NCBI GenBank assembly: GCA_013042995.1
Contig: JABDPB010000135.1
Span: forward strand, 1 to 64,000
From: Ignavibacteriaceae bacterium
GTDB lineage: Bacteria > Bacteroidota > Ignavibacteria > Ignavibacteriales > Ignavibacteriaceae
Direction of reading: 5' to 3'
DNA length: 64,000 bases
This document shows, piece after piece, positions 1 to 9,407 of the stretch. The notes beneath the pieces were generated by a model. The model saw only the letters and a program-made list of their open reading frames with translations. It had not been told where the DNA came from and did not search any database. The position numbers and the translations under genes are program-made. How positions within the stretch are numbered: position 1 is the first letter of the stretch; each line of letters opens with the position of its first letter.

Positions 1-236
1 GCGTAAAACTTTTGCTTTCGGATAACCAGAAGGACGAACTATCGCAACTGCTATCGGCTTATTCATCAAATGTGAAAAAACTTGAATCCAGCAATAATTC
101 TGAAGAAAAAAAGAAAGAGTTATTAGCTGATTTGGATGAAAAGATTCAATTATTACTCGATATGAAACAGAAAATGAAATACGAAATTTTGAAACAAGAC
201 TGGCTGGAATCTATAAAAGCTGAAGAAAAAGACTAA
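1..236 (+). CDS. Partial CDS, C-terminal end of an unknown coiled-coil protein
   Basis: The reading frame is open to the left edge, so the true start lies outside the window; a TTG at 12 is in frame but need not be the start. About 78 codons are visible, ending with TAA at 234-236. The visible part is highly charged, rich in Lys, Glu and Leu, with heptad-like spacing that suggests a helical or coiled-coil tail. No membrane segment or catalytic motif is seen. The function is not recognised. It is the only plus-strand gene before a plus-strand terminator at 411-442, which may also serve its transcript. Confidence 0.6.
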   Translation, partial: VKLLLSDNQKDELSQLLSAYSSNVKKLESSNNSEEKKKELLADLDEKIQLLLDMKQKMKYEILKQDWLESIKAEEKD

Positions 237-306
237 TCTTCAATCAGATAATTTAGTCCACTTTTATCATCAAATGATAATGGGTAAAAATTATTTTCTG
301 CAACTA

Positions 307-335
307 TTGATATATATGTTATAACATTATATCTT
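307..335 (+). promoter_or_regulatory. Possible promoter with a 12-bp palindrome
   Basis: A TTGATA hexamer at 307-312 is followed after 17 bases by TATCTT at 330-335, a reasonable sigma-70-like pair. Between them lies the perfect palindrome ATGTTATAACAT (316-327), a possible operator. Transcription from here would begin near 342 and run into the structured segment and terminator that end at 442. The region is very AT-rich, so chance hexamers are likely. Confidence 0.25.
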
Positions 336-339
336 CACA

Positions 340-442
340 AGAAGTTTAATCAAATTTTTTTGACTCTTTCGAAGGGTTCTCCCCTGCCCTTTGAAGTATA
401 AGAGTCGGCGCCCAGTGTTCCCCCAACACTGGGTTGTTTTTT
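340..442 (+). ncRNA. Candidate small structured RNA, family unknown
   Basis: Between the partial gene and rsmE lies a short GC-rich island in AT-rich surroundings. GACTCTT (362-368) can pair with AAGAGTC (400-406), and inside it AAGGG (372-376) can pair with CCCTT (387-391), giving a nested stem. A strong intrinsic terminator follows directly. Together with the upstream promoter-like pair this looks like a small RNA gene of about 100 nt. It could instead be the 3' untranslated end of the upstream gene. I cannot match it to tmRNA, SRP RNA, RNase P RNA or 6S RNA by eye. Confidence 0.35.
411..442 (+). terminator. Rho-independent terminator
   Basis: CCCAGTGTT (411-419) pairs perfectly with AACACTGGG (425-433) around a five-base loop, followed by TTGTTTTTT (434-442). 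The T-run lies on the plus strand, so it ends rightward transcription. It is not the terminator of the convergent rsmE gene, whose reading direction gives no T-run here. Confidence 0.85.
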
Positions 443-459
443 GTAAACCCTTAAAAATT

Positions 460-1158
460 TTATGGGATACTTAAAAGTGATGCACACTTAACAATTGCTG
501 TTTCTGTTCGGAGTCGGTTATGGGCAAGTTTAAATGTTTGAACATCAATAAATTTCTTTAGTTCAGATTTAGCAAAACCACCTTCTGGACCGAAAATAAA
601 ATGTGCTGGCTTTAAATATTTATCTTCAACTTTAAATTTATTTTTTGCATTTTGATTGAAAATAATTACTTCAAGCTCACTTTCAAGTATATCCTCGAGC
701 GTATCAAATTCAATTTGAGGTAAAAAAGATCGGATTGATTGTTTCATTGCAGCAAGTGCTATCTTTTGTAGCCTCTTTATGTTTGAAGATTTAGATATTG
801 TGTATTTTGATTCAAAAATTTTAAAATTGGTTATTCCTAGTTCAACCGATTTTTCGATTGCATACTTTAGTCTGTCTGGATTTTTAAGCTTTGGAATACA
901 GAAGATAATTTTTTCAGATTGGTTTTTATACTTAAACTGATCGGTAATCTCTGCAATCAATTCATTCTTTTTTATTACAGATATTTTTGTCTGAAAAATA
1001 TCGCCTTTACCATTAGTAATAAACAAATCATTCCCGACAGCATTTCGCATGACTTTAACAGCGTGCTTAAATTCATCTTCAGAAAGAAGTATTTCTTTTT
1101 CTGAAATTAGATTTGGTGACGTATAGAATAATTCTATGTTAGAAAGATGCTCCAACAT
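460..1158 (-). CDS. rsmE: 16S rRNA (uracil-1498-N3)-methyltransferase RsmE
   Basis: A cytoplasmic SAM-dependent SPOUT-fold enzyme that methylates N3 of U1498 in 16S rRNA of the small ribosomal subunit. The 232-residue length is usual for the family. The N-terminal PUA-like part begins with ELFYTSPNL, where family members usually start. The SAM-binding trefoil knot shows FIFGPEGGFAKSE at about 187-199 and the closing LRTETAIVKC near 217-226. The chosen ATG at 1158 gives a 20-nt overlap with the end of the upstream Omp85 gene, so the two are probably translationally coupled. The few residues before ELFYT may reflect start uncertainty. The assignment is firm. Confidence 0.95.
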   Translation of the reverse strand: MLEHLSNIELFYTSPNLISEKEILLSEDEFKHAVKVMRNAVGNDLFITNGKGDIFQTKISVIKKNELIAEITDQFKYKNQSEKIIFCIPKLKNPDRLKYAIEKSVELGITNFKIFESKYTISKSSNIKRLQKIALAAMKQSIRSFLPQIEFDTLEDILESELEVIIFNQNAKNKFKVEDKYLKPAHFIFGPEGGFAKSELKKFIDVQTFKLAHNRLRTETAIVKCASLLSIP

Positions 1159-2473
1159 CTAAAATCCACTCTGTTTTTCCCTGTTCATTAAATGCCAATT
1201 CTAGTCTAAAAATTGCGTATGGTAAAAGTAGCACCGAAATACCGCCGCCATAACCGGTATCAAATTTATTTATGCTAATTGATTCACCTGAATCGTGGGC
1301 TGTTCCTGTATCACCGAACAGCTGTGCAATCACGGCGACTCTATATGACAAAAGCGAACGCGGCAGTAAAGGAATAAAATAAAGATTAATCCTTGTCTCT
1401 TCAATTATTGGGTAGTTAAGTTCAACAGAACCAATAAACCGGTCATTGCCTTCGCGTTTATCACCGTGAAAGTGCCCGCGAACTCTTTCAGAATAACCAA
1501 GATATGAGTAATCATAATATGGAACTAAACCTCCCCCCGTATGCCGAAAAGCCAGTCGCCATTTTGCTGTTAACTTTTCAAAAAAACTTCTATATTCTCT
1601 AAATTCCAGATTTGCTACCCTGTAATTAATATTATTTGACCCCAATCCTTTAAATTCCAGATTTACAAATGTGAATATTCCGTTTTTTGGGTACTGTGCA
1701 AGATCACGAGTATCATAAACGTAGCTTGCACCAACTATTACAGTTCGATCTATTCTATCGTTTGAGGCATTGATTCCTCTAGCGTAAAACGGAGTTTCAA
1801 TATAATCATAACCGGTAGTTAGAGTAAGTAAATGGAAGTTGCCGAATCTTTTTCCAAATGATAATCTGGATGAGAAAATCTTTTGCTCAAAATTACTGCC
1901 GTATATGGTCTCAGCTGTTTTGCTTTTGTTTGTAAAATCAGTGTACCTAAACGAAGTTTCAAGCCTTAAATTCTGATTATAAGAAAGGTTTGGATTGAAA
2001 TAAGAAAAACTAAAAGAAGGATCATAGCCTAGTGCGAGTACTCCTTTTAGATCTTCATTTCTTCCTCTAAAATTTTTTAATGTTACTGCAATCCCGTATG
2101 ATAGTTTGTCCCAGTCTTTATCCTTTAAAGTAATAAACGGAATCGGGTAAATATACCAACTTTCTTCAATTTCAATTCTAAGTGTGTTTATGTTTTTATA
2201 AAGATAAGGCTTGAGTTTTACATCGTTGAAAATATTTAGACTGTAAATTCTTTCACGGTTGTAATTTGCAAGCTTTTTATTTAGAGTATCCCCTTTACCA
2301 ATGGTAAGTTCACGCAGTATTATAAAATCTTTCGTGGTTTCATTTCCTTTTATTTCAATCGAATCTACCACAATGCTATAACTTCCGGTGTAAAACAAAG
2401 TATCCGATTGTGCTTTCAATACGGAAATAATTGAAAATATTAGAAGTGTTAGTAATTTAATTTTGTTATTCAC
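1139..2473 (-). CDS. Omp85/BamA-like outer-membrane protein with one POTRA domain
   Basis: A 444-residue outer-membrane protein of the surface antigen D15 (Omp85) superfamily. A signal peptide of about 21 residues ends near KAQS. One POTRA-like domain covers roughly residues 33-105 (VDSIEIKGNETTKDFIILRE and a following NIFNDVKLK). The rest consists of alternating amphipathic strands ending in the typical terminal Phe (GASF), forming a 16-strand type barrel. A YSERVRGHF segment resembles the conserved loop-6 VRG(F/Y) motif. With only one POTRA it is much shorter than BamA (usually about five), so it is more likely a small Omp85/TamA-like or lipid-related transporter than the main assembly factor. 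It overlaps rsmE by 20 nt. Confidence 0.85.
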   Translation of the reverse strand: MNNKIKLLTLLIFSIISVLKAQSDTLFYTGSYSIVVDSIEIKGNETTKDFIILRELTIGKGDTLNKKLANYNRERIYSLNIFNDVKLKPYLYKNINTLRIEIEESWYIYPIPFITLKDKDWDKLSYGIAVTLKNFRGRNEDLKGVLALGYDPSFSFSYFNPNLSYNQNLRLETSFRYTDFTNKSKTAETIYGSNFEQKIFSSRLSFGKRFGNFHLLTLTTGYDYIETPFYARGINASNDRIDRTVIVGASYVYDTRDLAQYPKNGIFTFVNLEFKGLGSNNINYRVANLEFREYRSFFEKLTAKWRLAFRHTGGGLVPYYDYSYLGYSERVRGHFHGDKREGNDRFIGSVELNYPIIEETRINLYFIPLLPRSLLSYRVAVIAQLFGDTGTAHDSGESISINKFDTGYGGGISVLLLPYAIFRLELAFNEQGKTEWILDVGASF

Positions 2474-2579
2474 TACGAAAAGATAAAAAGGCGGAATGCA
2501 TTATGAAAGAATGAATTAAATTACTAGATAATTCTATTCTGAAAAAAGGCCAATAATTATTCAAGTCTGATTTACTTAT

Positions 2580-5477
2580 TTATGATACTGCTTCCTCAAT
2601 ATAATCCTCAATGGATGCACAGCTGCAGACTAAATTTCTGTCTCCATAAGCGTTATCTACTCTTCCAACGGAAGGCCAAAACTTAAACTCTTTTGTAAAC
2701 GGTACTGGATAAGCTGCTTTTTCCCTTGGATACGGATATTTCCATTCATCAGAAATAACTGTTTGGATAGTGTGTGGTGCGTTCTTTAATACGTTATCTT
2801 CAGAACTATAAATGCCATCTTCGATTTCTTTAATTTCGGTTCTGATTGAGAGTAATGCATCGCAGTATCTGTCAATCTCAGCTTTCGACTCACTTTCGGT
2901 CGGCTCAATCATTAATGTCCCAGGTACCGGAAATGAAACCGTTGGTGCATGAAATCCGTAATCCATTAATCTTTTTGCAATATCTTCAACATCAATATTT
3001 ACTGAATGTTTGAATTCACGCATATCAAAAATAAATTCATGTCCTGCTCTTCCATTAATTCCTGTGTACAGAACTTTATAAACTGATTCAAGCATTGACA
3101 TCATATAATTTGCAGTTACAATTGCAGCTTTTGTTGCATCGGTTAGTCCCTTTGATCCCATCATTTTAATATACGCATAGGAAATTAGTAAAATATCAGA
3201 GCTTCCCCACGGTGCAGACGAAACAGCTGTTATCGCCTTTTTTCCTCCAGTTTTTATGATTGAATGACCTGGTAGAAATGGGGCTAAATGTTTTTTAACT
3301 GCGATTGGTCCTGCTCCTGGTCCGCCGCCGCCGTGCGGAATGCAAAATGTTTTGTGTAAATTCAGATGGCACACATCAGCGCCAATAATTGCAGGATTAG
3401 TTACTCCTACCTGTGCATTTAAATTCGCGCCATCCATATAAACCTGTCCACCGTTTTCGTGAATGAAATTGCAAATCTTAATTACATCGGGTTCAAAAAC
3501 TCCGTGCGTAGAGGGATATGTAATCATTAATGCAGACAGGTTTTCTTTATTTTGTTCCGCTTTTAATTTTAAATCATCTATATCAATGTTGCCATACTTA
3601 TCGCAATTAACAACTAAGACTTTCATTCCAGCCATTACAGCACTTGCAGGATTAGTTCCATGCGCTGATGAAGGGATAAGCACCACGTTTCTGTTTTCTT
3701 CACCTCTATCTTTTTGATAAGCGCGTATAACCATCAAACCAGAAAACTCACCCTGAGCACCTGAATTCGGCTGCAGAGAAACAGCGTCGAAGCCTGTAAT
3801 TTCACAAAGGTCTTTTTCTAGTTCATCAAAGATTTGCTTGTAACCGGGTATTTGATTTTCAGGAGCAAAGGGATGAATATTGGCAAACTCATCCCATGTA
3901 ATTCCAGCCATTTCAGTTGTGGCATTTAGTTTCATTGTGCAAGAACCAAGTGGAATCATTGAATGAGCAAGCGAAAGATCTTTATTCTCCAACCTTTTCA
4001 TATAACGTAAAAGCTCAGTCTCAGTTCTGTAATTTTTAAAGACGGACTGATTCAGAAAATTCGATGTTCGTGCTAAAGAACCGATCGAATTGTCATCAGA
4101 GGATTTAGAAAAAGCAATAAACATATCCTCGTTAAAATCTTTTTTGGCTACTGTGGCAAAAATCTCAATCAACTCTTTAATATCTCTTTCTTCAGTTGCT
4201 TCATTAATTGATATTCCAATTTTATCATCATCAATATATCGAAGGTTTATCTCACGCTTCAAACATTCCTCTTTTAGGCTTTGGACTTTCGACTTTTCTG
4301 TTTTAATTAAAAGAGTATCGAAGAAATGTTTATTCAACTGTTTAAACCCAAATTCAATTATTGCTGATTCAAGCATACGTGTAAATTTTCTAATTCTATT
4401 TGCAATCGCTTCTAAACCTTCCGATCCGTGATAAACTGCATACATTCCAGCCATAACAGCAAGAAGCACCTGAGCTGTACAAATATTACTTGTTGCTCTT
4501 TCACGTTTTATATGCTGCTCTCTTGTTTGAAGTGCCATTCTGTAAGCACGATTGCCCTGCATATCTACAGATACTCCAATTATTCTACCCGGAATGCTTC
4601 GTTTGTATTCTTGTTTTGTTGCAAAATAAGCTGCGTGCGGTCCACCAAAACCCATTGGAATACCAAATCGCTGTGAGCTGCCGACAACTGCATCTGCTCC
4701 AAATTCTCCCGGCGGTTTGAAAAGCGTTAAGCTTAAAAGATCTGCTGCAACAACTTTAAAGATATTTTTCCCTGAAGCTTGTTCAAATAAATCTGTGTAA
4801 TCTCTTATTTCACCATTTCCGGCAGGAAACTGAACTAAAATTCCAAAAATATCCTCATTTAATTCTATTTTACACGGATCGCCTATTCTTAATTCTATGC
4901 CAATGGGATTAGCTCGCGTTTTCAAAACATCCAAAGTTTGCGGAAAGCATTCACTAGAAACAAAAAATACTTTTGCATCCTTTTTGTCCTTCGGTCTAAG
5001 CGCGTAGAACATTGCCATTGCTTCAGCAGCAGCACTTCCTTCATCAAGCAAAGAAGCATTAGCAAGATCCATTGCTGTTAAATCTGAAATAAGTGTTTGG
5101 AAGTTCAATAGTGCTTCCAATCTGCCTTGCGCAATTTCTGCCTGGTAAGGTGTATACTGGGTATACCATCCGGGATTTTCTAAAATATTTCTTAGAATAA
5201 CAGAAGGTAGGATTACTGGATGATATCCCATTCCTATGTAAGATTTGAAAACTTTATTCTTTGCAGCAATATTTCTTAAATCTTCAATGTATGTTTGTTC
5301 GTTAACCGGTTGTTGGATTTTTAAATCCTTTTTTAATCTTATCTGTTCTGGTATAGTCTCATCAATTAATTGTTCAATTGAATCTGAGCCACAGACTTTG
5401 ACCATTTCATCAAGTTCTTCACTCCTTGGACCAATATGCCTGTTAACAAATTTATCAGGATGATCAAATTCTTTCAT
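2580..5477 (-). CDS. gcvP: Glycine dehydrogenase (decarboxylating), P-protein of the glycine cleavage system
   Basis: The PLP-dependent P-protein decarboxylates glycine and passes the aminomethyl group to the lipoyl arm of H-protein. At 965 residues it is the fused single-chain form, with both the N-terminal (gcvPA-like) and C-terminal (gcvPB-like) halves present. The N-terminus shows the family hallmark FVNRHIGP. The PLP lysine lies in [18 protein letters not shown] in the second half, followed by the usual GPIAVKKHL. The family motif [17 protein letters not shown] is present. No gcvT or gcvH is in the window, so the other parts of the system are encoded elsewhere. The flanking gaps are about 105 nt on each side, so it may be transcribed alone. 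Confidence 0.97.
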   Translation of the reverse strand: MKEFDHPDKFVNRHIGPRSEELDEMVKVCGSDSIEQLIDETIPEQIRLKKDLKIQQPVNEQTYIEDLRNIAAKNKVFKSYIGMGYHPVILPSVILRNILENPGWYTQYTPYQAEIAQGRLEALLNFQTLISDLTAMDLANASLLDEGSAAAEAMAMFYALRPKDKKDAKVFFVSSECFPQTLDVLKTRANPIGIELRIGDPCKIELNEDIFGILVQFPAGNGEIRDYTDLFEQASGKNIFKVVAADLLSLTLFKPPGEFGADAVVGSSQRFGIPMGFGGPHAAYFATKQEYKRSIPGRIIGVSVDMQGNRAYRMALQTREQHIKRERATSNICTAQVLLAVMAGMYAVYHGSEGLEAIANRIRKFTRMLESAIIEFGFKQLNKHFFDTLLIKTEKSKVQSLKEECLKREINLRYIDDDKIGISINEATEERDIKELIEIFATVAKKDFNEDMFIAFSKSSDDNSIGSLARTSNFLNQSVFKNYRTETELLRYMKRLENKDLSLAHSMIPLGSCTMKLNATTEMAGITWDEFANIHPFAPENQIPGYKQIFDELEKDLCEITGFDAVSLQPNSGAQGEFSGLMVIRAYQKDRGEENRNVVLIPSSAHGTNPASAVMAGMKVLVVNCDKYGNIDIDDLKLKAEQNKENLSALMITYPSTHGVFEPDVIKICNFIHENGGQVYMDGANLNAQVGVTNPAIIGADVCHLNLHKTFCIPHGGGGPGAGPIAVKKHLAPFLPGHSIIKTGGKKAITAVSSAPWGSSDILLISYAYIKMMGSKGLTDATKAAIVTANYMMSMLESVYKVLYTGINGRAGHEFIFDMREFKHSVNIDVEDIAKRLMDYGFHAPTVSFPVPGTLMIEPTESESKAEIDRYCDALLSIRTEIKEIEDGIYSSEDNVLKNAPHTIQTVISDEWKYPYPREKAAYPVPFTKEFKFWPSVGRVDNAYGDRNLVCSCASIEDYIEEAVS

Positions 5478-5590
5478 TCTTATGCTTTCAATAGATTTCG
5501 GGTTAGAAAAATTAACTAAGCTTATATATAAATTTAAGTATTTATCGTAAAATTTTTGGGGTAGGAAAACGGAACTAGTATACCCAACAT

Positions 5591-6373
5591 CTAAGAAAAT
5601 TTTTTAGTAATGCAAATTAATGCGGATTTTGCTGCATTTTGCTCTGCTGATTTTTTACTCATCCCTCTGCCTTCACCGTATTTAATATTTCCAATTATAA
5701 CTTCTATTGTAAATACCCTAGCATGATGCGGACCTTCTTCTTCGACGGTTTCATAGACGGGCGTGCTAAGTTTTTTAGCTTGCGCAAATTCCAAAAGCTG
5801 GCTTTTGTAGTTTTCATCAATCAGGTGCTCACCTTCTTCCAACATCGGGTCTGCGATAACTCGAATAATAAATCTTGTGCAGGCTTCAAGTCCGGTGTCT
5901 AAATAAATCGCTCCAATTAGTGCTTCAAAGGCATCAGACAATATGGATTTTGAGTTGGAAATAACATTCTGAGATATGTTGCTGCTGAGGAGTAAAAAAT
6001 CCGCAAGATGAATTTTTTCTGCAGCAATATTTAGAGCATCCCGGTTAACCATTTTCGCTCTTACTTTAGTTAAAAATCCCTCAGCTTCATTTGGAAACTT
6101 AGCAAAAAGGTACTCACCGATAATGAGGTTTAGAACTGAATCACCTAAATATTCCAATCTTTCGTTAGAAAACATGTAATCTTCATTCTCTTCCAAGAAT
6201 GAACGATGAACTAAGGCCTGAATAAAGTAAGTACGGTTCTTAATGGATGTACCTATCAATTGCTCAAGATCTTTAAACTTTTCTTTTGCTAAGGATTGCT
6301 GGATGTGATTATTCGATCGGTTTTTCTTCCAGAAACTGAATATTTCCCAAAGCACGGAAGAAGATTTTTTCAA
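5591..6373 (-). CDS. rnc: Ribonuclease III
   Basis: Endonuclease for double-stranded RNA that processes rRNA precursors and other structured transcripts. The 260 residues carry an N-terminal RNase III domain with the signature [10 protein letters not shown] (71-80) and the second acidic catalytic segment [13 protein letters not shown] (near 145-157). A C-terminal dsRNA-binding domain starts at about 186 and ends with [16 protein letters not shown]. An N-terminal extension of about 30 basic residues is longer than in E. coli. It follows fabF by only 2 nt, so it belongs to the fab operon, an arrangement common in this superphylum. Confidence 0.96.
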   Translation of the reverse strand: MKKSSSVLWEIFSFWKKNRSNNHIQQSLAKEKFKDLEQLIGTSIKNRTYFIQALVHRSFLEENEDYMFSNERLEYLGDSVLNLIIGEYLFAKFPNEAEGFLTKVRAKMVNRDALNIAAEKIHLADFLLLSSNISQNVISNSKSILSDAFEALIGAIYLDTGLEACTRFIIRVIADPMLEEGEHLIDENYKSQLLEFAQAKKLSTPVYETVEEEGPHHARVFTIEVIIGNIKYGEGRGMSKKSAEQNAAKSALICITKKFS

Positions 6374-6375
6374 TA

Positions 6376-7623
6376 CTAATTCACAAATTTTTTAAACAAG
6401 ATAGACGCATTGTGGCCCCCAAATCCAAATGTGTTACTGATGGCATATCGGATTTCTTTTTTAGTTGCTTTGAGTGGACTATAATTTAAATCACACTCGG
6501 GATCTGGGTTAGTTAAATTTATAGTAGGTGGAATAATGCTGTTTCCCATTGCCAGTAGAGTAGCAATGGCTTCGATCCCGCCTGCTGCACCTAACAGGTG
6601 GCCGGTCATTGATTTTGTGGAACTGATAACTAAATCGTTTACGTGCGAACCAAACAGTGCTTTAATAGCTTTGGTTTCATTTATATCATTAAGCTGTGTT
6701 GATGTTCCGTGAGCATTTATATAATCAATTTCTTCAGATTTCACATCTGCATCTCTAAGTGCCTCTTTCATAGAACGGTATGCCCCTTCCCCTTCAGGAG
6801 CCGGCGCAGTAATATGGTGTGCGTCTCCTGTGAGTCCAACTCCAACTATTTCACCGAATATTTTTGCACCTCTTTCTTTTGCATGCTCATACTCTTCCAA
6901 AACAAGTGTACCTGCACCTTCGCCCATAACAAAACCATTTCTATCCTTATCAAATGGTCGGGATGCTTCTTTGTAACGATCATTCCATGTGGAAATTGCC
7001 CTCATAGAGTTGAATCCACCAATTGAAATTTCAGTAATAGCAGCTTCCGAACCTCCACAAACCATCAAATCTGCACTTCCACGTTGTATCATTATAAACG
7101 AATCTGCGATAGCGTGCGATGCTGTAGCACATGCTGATGTGGTTGCATAATTTGGACCTTTCAAGCCGTATTTGATCGAGATCTGTCCTGCAGCGATATC
7201 AGAGATCATCATCGGAACAAAGAAGGGACTTATTTTATGTGGGTCGTTTCCATCAAAAAACTTAAAATGCTGTTCCTGCAGGGTTTTCATTCCACCAATA
7301 CCACTGCCGTAAATAACACCAAACCTATCAAGGTTAATTTTTTCAAGTTCCAATCCTGAATCTTCCATTGCCATAATAGCCGTAACTAAAGCGTACTGTG
7401 CAAAAGGATCCAACCTGCGAATGCTTTTTTTATCAAGATAATCTTCTGGATTAAAATTTTTAATTTCTCCGGCAAATTTTGTATCGAATTTCGTTGTATC
7501 GAACCGGGTAATTAAACCAATACCGTTTCGACCTTCAATTAGATTCTGCCAGTAATCAGTTGCACCTATTCCAATTGGGGTAATTGCCCCTATTCCTGAA
7601 ATAACTACTCTTCGCTTGTTCAT
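6376..7623 (-). CDS. fabF: 3-oxoacyl-[acyl-carrier-protein] synthase II
   Basis: Condensing enzyme of type II fatty-acid elongation that joins acyl-ACP with malonyl-ACP. The 415-residue chain has the thiolase-fold catalytic triad of the KAS II family: nucleophile Cys165 in TTSACATASHA, a His in NAHGTSTQLND and a second His in TKSMTGHLLGAAG. Two Gly-rich segments (GEGAGTLVLEE and the C-terminal NTFGFGGHNAS) are also typical. A GGAGG Shine-Dalgarno site lies about six bases before the ATG, one of the clearest in the window, and it sits inside a small inverted repeat. The gene is flanked by acpP and rnc, the standard fab order. Confidence 0.97.
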   Translation of the reverse strand: MNKRRVVISGIGAITPIGIGATDYWQNLIEGRNGIGLITRFDTTKFDTKFAGEIKNFNPEDYLDKKSIRRLDPFAQYALVTAIMAMEDSGLELEKINLDRFGVIYGSGIGGMKTLQEQHFKFFDGNDPHKISPFFVPMMISDIAAGQISIKYGLKGPNYATTSACATASHAIADSFIMIQRGSADLMVCGGSEAAITEISIGGFNSMRAISTWNDRYKEASRPFDKDRNGFVMGEGAGTLVLEEYEHAKERGAKIFGEIVGVGLTGDAHHITAPAPEGEGAYRSMKEALRDADVKSEEIDYINAHGTSTQLNDINETKAIKALFGSHVNDLVISSTKSMTGHLLGAAGGIEAIATLLAMGNSIIPPTINLTNPDPECDLNYSPLKATKKEIRYAISNTFGFGGHNASILFKKFVN

Positions 7624-7624
7624 T

Positions 7625-7646
7625 AAAACCTCCGAAGAAAGGTTTT
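7625..7646 (-). promoter_or_regulatory. Inverted repeat covering the fabF ribosome-binding site
   Basis: AAAACCT (7625-7631) and AGGTTTT (7640-7646) form a perfect 7-bp inverted repeat around an 8-base loop. In the fabF mRNA (minus strand) the GGAGG site (complement of 7629-7633) lies partly within the stem, immediately before the ATG. Folding could limit fabF initiation relative to acpP. This is inferred from sequence only. Confidence 0.35.
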
Positions 7647-7686
7647 GGAGTTATTTAGATTATCTATCATACAATTAGGTAGAATA

Positions 7687-7705
7687 AGGATATAAGTCTT
7701 ATCCT
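7687..7705 (-). other. Hairpin at the 3' end of acpP
   Basis: AGGATA (7687-7692) and TATCCT (7700-7705) form a 6-bp inverted repeat overlapping the acpP stop codon. No T-run follows in the direction of transcription, so it is not a classic terminator. It may instead protect the acpP 3' end or separate acpP output from fabF. Confidence 0.3.
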
Positions 7706-7932
7706 AATTTTTCTGTAAGATAATTTACTGCATCGCCAACAGTGCCAATTTTTTCAGCATCTTCATCGGGAATAGAAATCTGAAAAGCACTTTCAAAACC
7801 CATAACTAGTTCAACAATATCAAGTGAATCAGCACCTAAATCATTAATAAACGAGGCTGCGGGTGCAATCTGGCTTTCTTCAACACCAAGCTTATCCATG
7901 ATTATTTCTTTTACTTTTGCTTCTACGTCCAT
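7699..7932 (-). CDS. acpP: Acyl carrier protein
   Basis: Small acidic helical protein of 77 residues that carries growing acyl chains on a 4'-phosphopantetheine arm. The attachment site is Ser36 in the DSL motif of [13 protein letters not shown]. The acidic helix II recognised by Fab partners is intact. A strong AGGAGAAC ribosome-binding site precedes the ATG, consistent with the very high expression usual for ACP. It lies between fabG and fabF, the classical position. Confidence 0.98.
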   Translation of the reverse strand: MDVEAKVKEIIMDKLGVEESQIAPAASFINDLGADSLDIVELVMGFESAFQISIPDEDAEKIGTVGDAVNYLTEKLG

Positions 7933-8047
7933 TTTTGTTCTCCTGGAATTATTAAGAATTATTTACAAATTAATTTTAATTGATTGTTAATTATTGTTCA
8001 AATTTAACAAAATTACAATTTATGAGGCAAACAAGCTTTCAAAACAG

Positions 8048-8806
8048 CTACATTGTCATTCCTCCATCAACTGCAATAACTTGCCCGGTGACATAGTTTG
8101 CCTCGGGGCTGCATAGAAAACCTACTACTTTTGCAACATCTTCAGGTTTTCCTAGTCTTCCGAGGGGAATCATTTCTGCAAGTTTTTTCTTTTGATCCTC
8201 ATTTAATTTATCTGTCATATCTGTCTGAATAAATCCTGGTGCAACAGCATTAACTGTAATATTTCTTGAGGCAAGTTCTCTTGCCATAGATTTTGTAAAT
8301 CCAATTACACCTGCTTTGGAAGCAACGTAGTTGGATTGACCAGAGTTCCCAATTAAACCAACAACAGATGCAATATTTACAATTCTTCCAAATTTCTGCT
8401 TTATCATTGGTTTAAGCACGGCTTTGGTATAATTGAATACGCTTTTCAGATTAGCATTAATTACATCATCAAAATCTTTTTCAGTCATTCTAAGTAGTAA
8501 ATTGTCTCTTGTTATTCCTGCATTGTTAATTAAAATATCAACGCCGCCTAATTTTTCAATTGCCTCATTTACAGTAGCCTCAGCTTGCTGATAAGAAGTT
8601 GCATCAGCTTTAAAGCCGAAAATTTTTGTTGCAGGGTTATCCACCTCTTTTTGAAGCTCATCTGCACATTCATCACAGCTATTATATATAAATGCAACAT
8701 CCGAGAATAAAACACCACAACAGCTTTTGGCACCAAGTTCTTTTACAATGGCTCTGCCGATACCGCGGGTTCCCCCGGTTACAATGGCTCTTTTATTTGG
8801 CAGCAT
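8048..8806 (-). CDS. fabG: 3-oxoacyl-[acyl-carrier-protein] reductase
   Basis: NADPH-dependent short-chain dehydrogenase that carries out the first reduction of each fatty-acid elongation cycle. The cofactor-binding TGGTRGIG motif is at 10-17, followed by NNAG (94-97) and the catalytic Ser147, Tyr160 and Lys164 (YVASK). The C-terminus ending GQVIAVDGGMTM is typical of FabG. At 252 residues it is slightly longer than usual because of a short insertion after the first helix (around residues 27-35, containing two adjacent Cys) plus further Cys at 44 and 47. The start overlaps the preceding DUF3109 gene by 14 nt. Context and motifs make the FabG call firm. Confidence 0.95.
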   Translation of the reverse strand: MLPNKRAIVTGGTRGIGRAIVKELGAKSCCGVLFSDVAFIYNSCDECADELQKEVDNPATKIFGFKADATSYQQAEATVNEAIEKLGGVDILINNAGITRDNLLLRMTEKDFDDVINANLKSVFNYTKAVLKPMIKQKFGRIVNIASVVGLIGNSGQSNYVASKAGVIGFTKSMARELASRNITVNAVAPGFIQTDMTDKLNEDQKKKLAEMIPLGRLGKPEDVAKVVGFLCSPEANYVTGQVIAVDGGMTM

Positions 8807-9407
8807 TTTCCTCTACTCCTAATTGATATTCATTTAAATATTCTTCTCTATATTTTTCAAGTTCTGCAAATCCATCTTCTCCGAAAAAGTATTTAAGTTC
8901 CTCCGATACGGCTTCAAAAATCGTTAAATTAGGATTAACGTTACACGAATCAAGCCTATCAATATGTTCATCATCAATTGTTAATACACCCTCGTAAACA
9001 GTGAATGGAAATAAGATGCAGTACAACGGTTTATATTTCCATTTGTGTTCACCCTCAATAAGAGCAAGTTTTTGAAGAGTGCACAACCCATCTCTATCTA
9101 GAAATGTGCATTTTCCTTTAATTACTTCAGTTCCAACAGCAACACCAGATTCAAAATCCTCATCCTCCTCAGGTGGTTCGAACCATTTTTTTACTTTTTT
9201 TGATTGGGTCTCATCAAATAACTGTTTTACCTTATCCTTTATTAAAAGAATATTATAATATTCTTTAAGATCAGTATATACACCGAAGTTGCAACACTCT
9301 CCCTGACAGCTACAAACAAATTTGTAAGTAAATATATTAGGATCAATTAAAACGTTTTTTATTTTTTTACTGAATTTTTCAGCAAAATTTTCTGTTTCTT
9401 CGGCCAT
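8793..9407 (-). CDS. DUF3109-type cysteine-cluster protein inside the fab operon
   Basis: A 204-residue soluble protein of the DUF3109 group, related to the YkgJ zinc/iron cluster proteins. The Cys cluster VCSCQGECC (31-39) is followed by GKC, a DGLC segment, YCILFPF and DSCN, the spaced cysteines typical of a metal site. No enzymatic role is established for the family. Its ATG directly follows the fabD stop codon and its end overlaps fabG by 14 nt, so it is co-transcribed and probably translationally coupled with fatty-acid genes. The position may be only neighbourhood, or it may mark a redox or metal protein linked to lipid synthesis. Confidence 0.75.
   Translation of the reverse strand: MAEETENFAEKFSKKIKNVLIDPNIFTYKFVCSCQGECCNFGVYTDLKEYYNILLIKDKVKQLFDETQSKKVKKWFEPPEEDEDFESGVAVGTEVIKGKCTFLDRDGLCTLQKLALIEGEHKWKYKPLYCILFPFTVYEGVLTIDDEHIDRLDSCNVNPNLTIFEAVSEELKYFFGEDGFAELEKYREEYLNEYQLGVEENAAK

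Noticed and set aside
4090..4431. Plus-strand ORF of 113 codons inside gcvP
   Set aside because: It is antisense to a well-conserved part of gcvP, has a hydrophobic/Ser-rich shadow composition and no ribosome-binding site or family resemblance.
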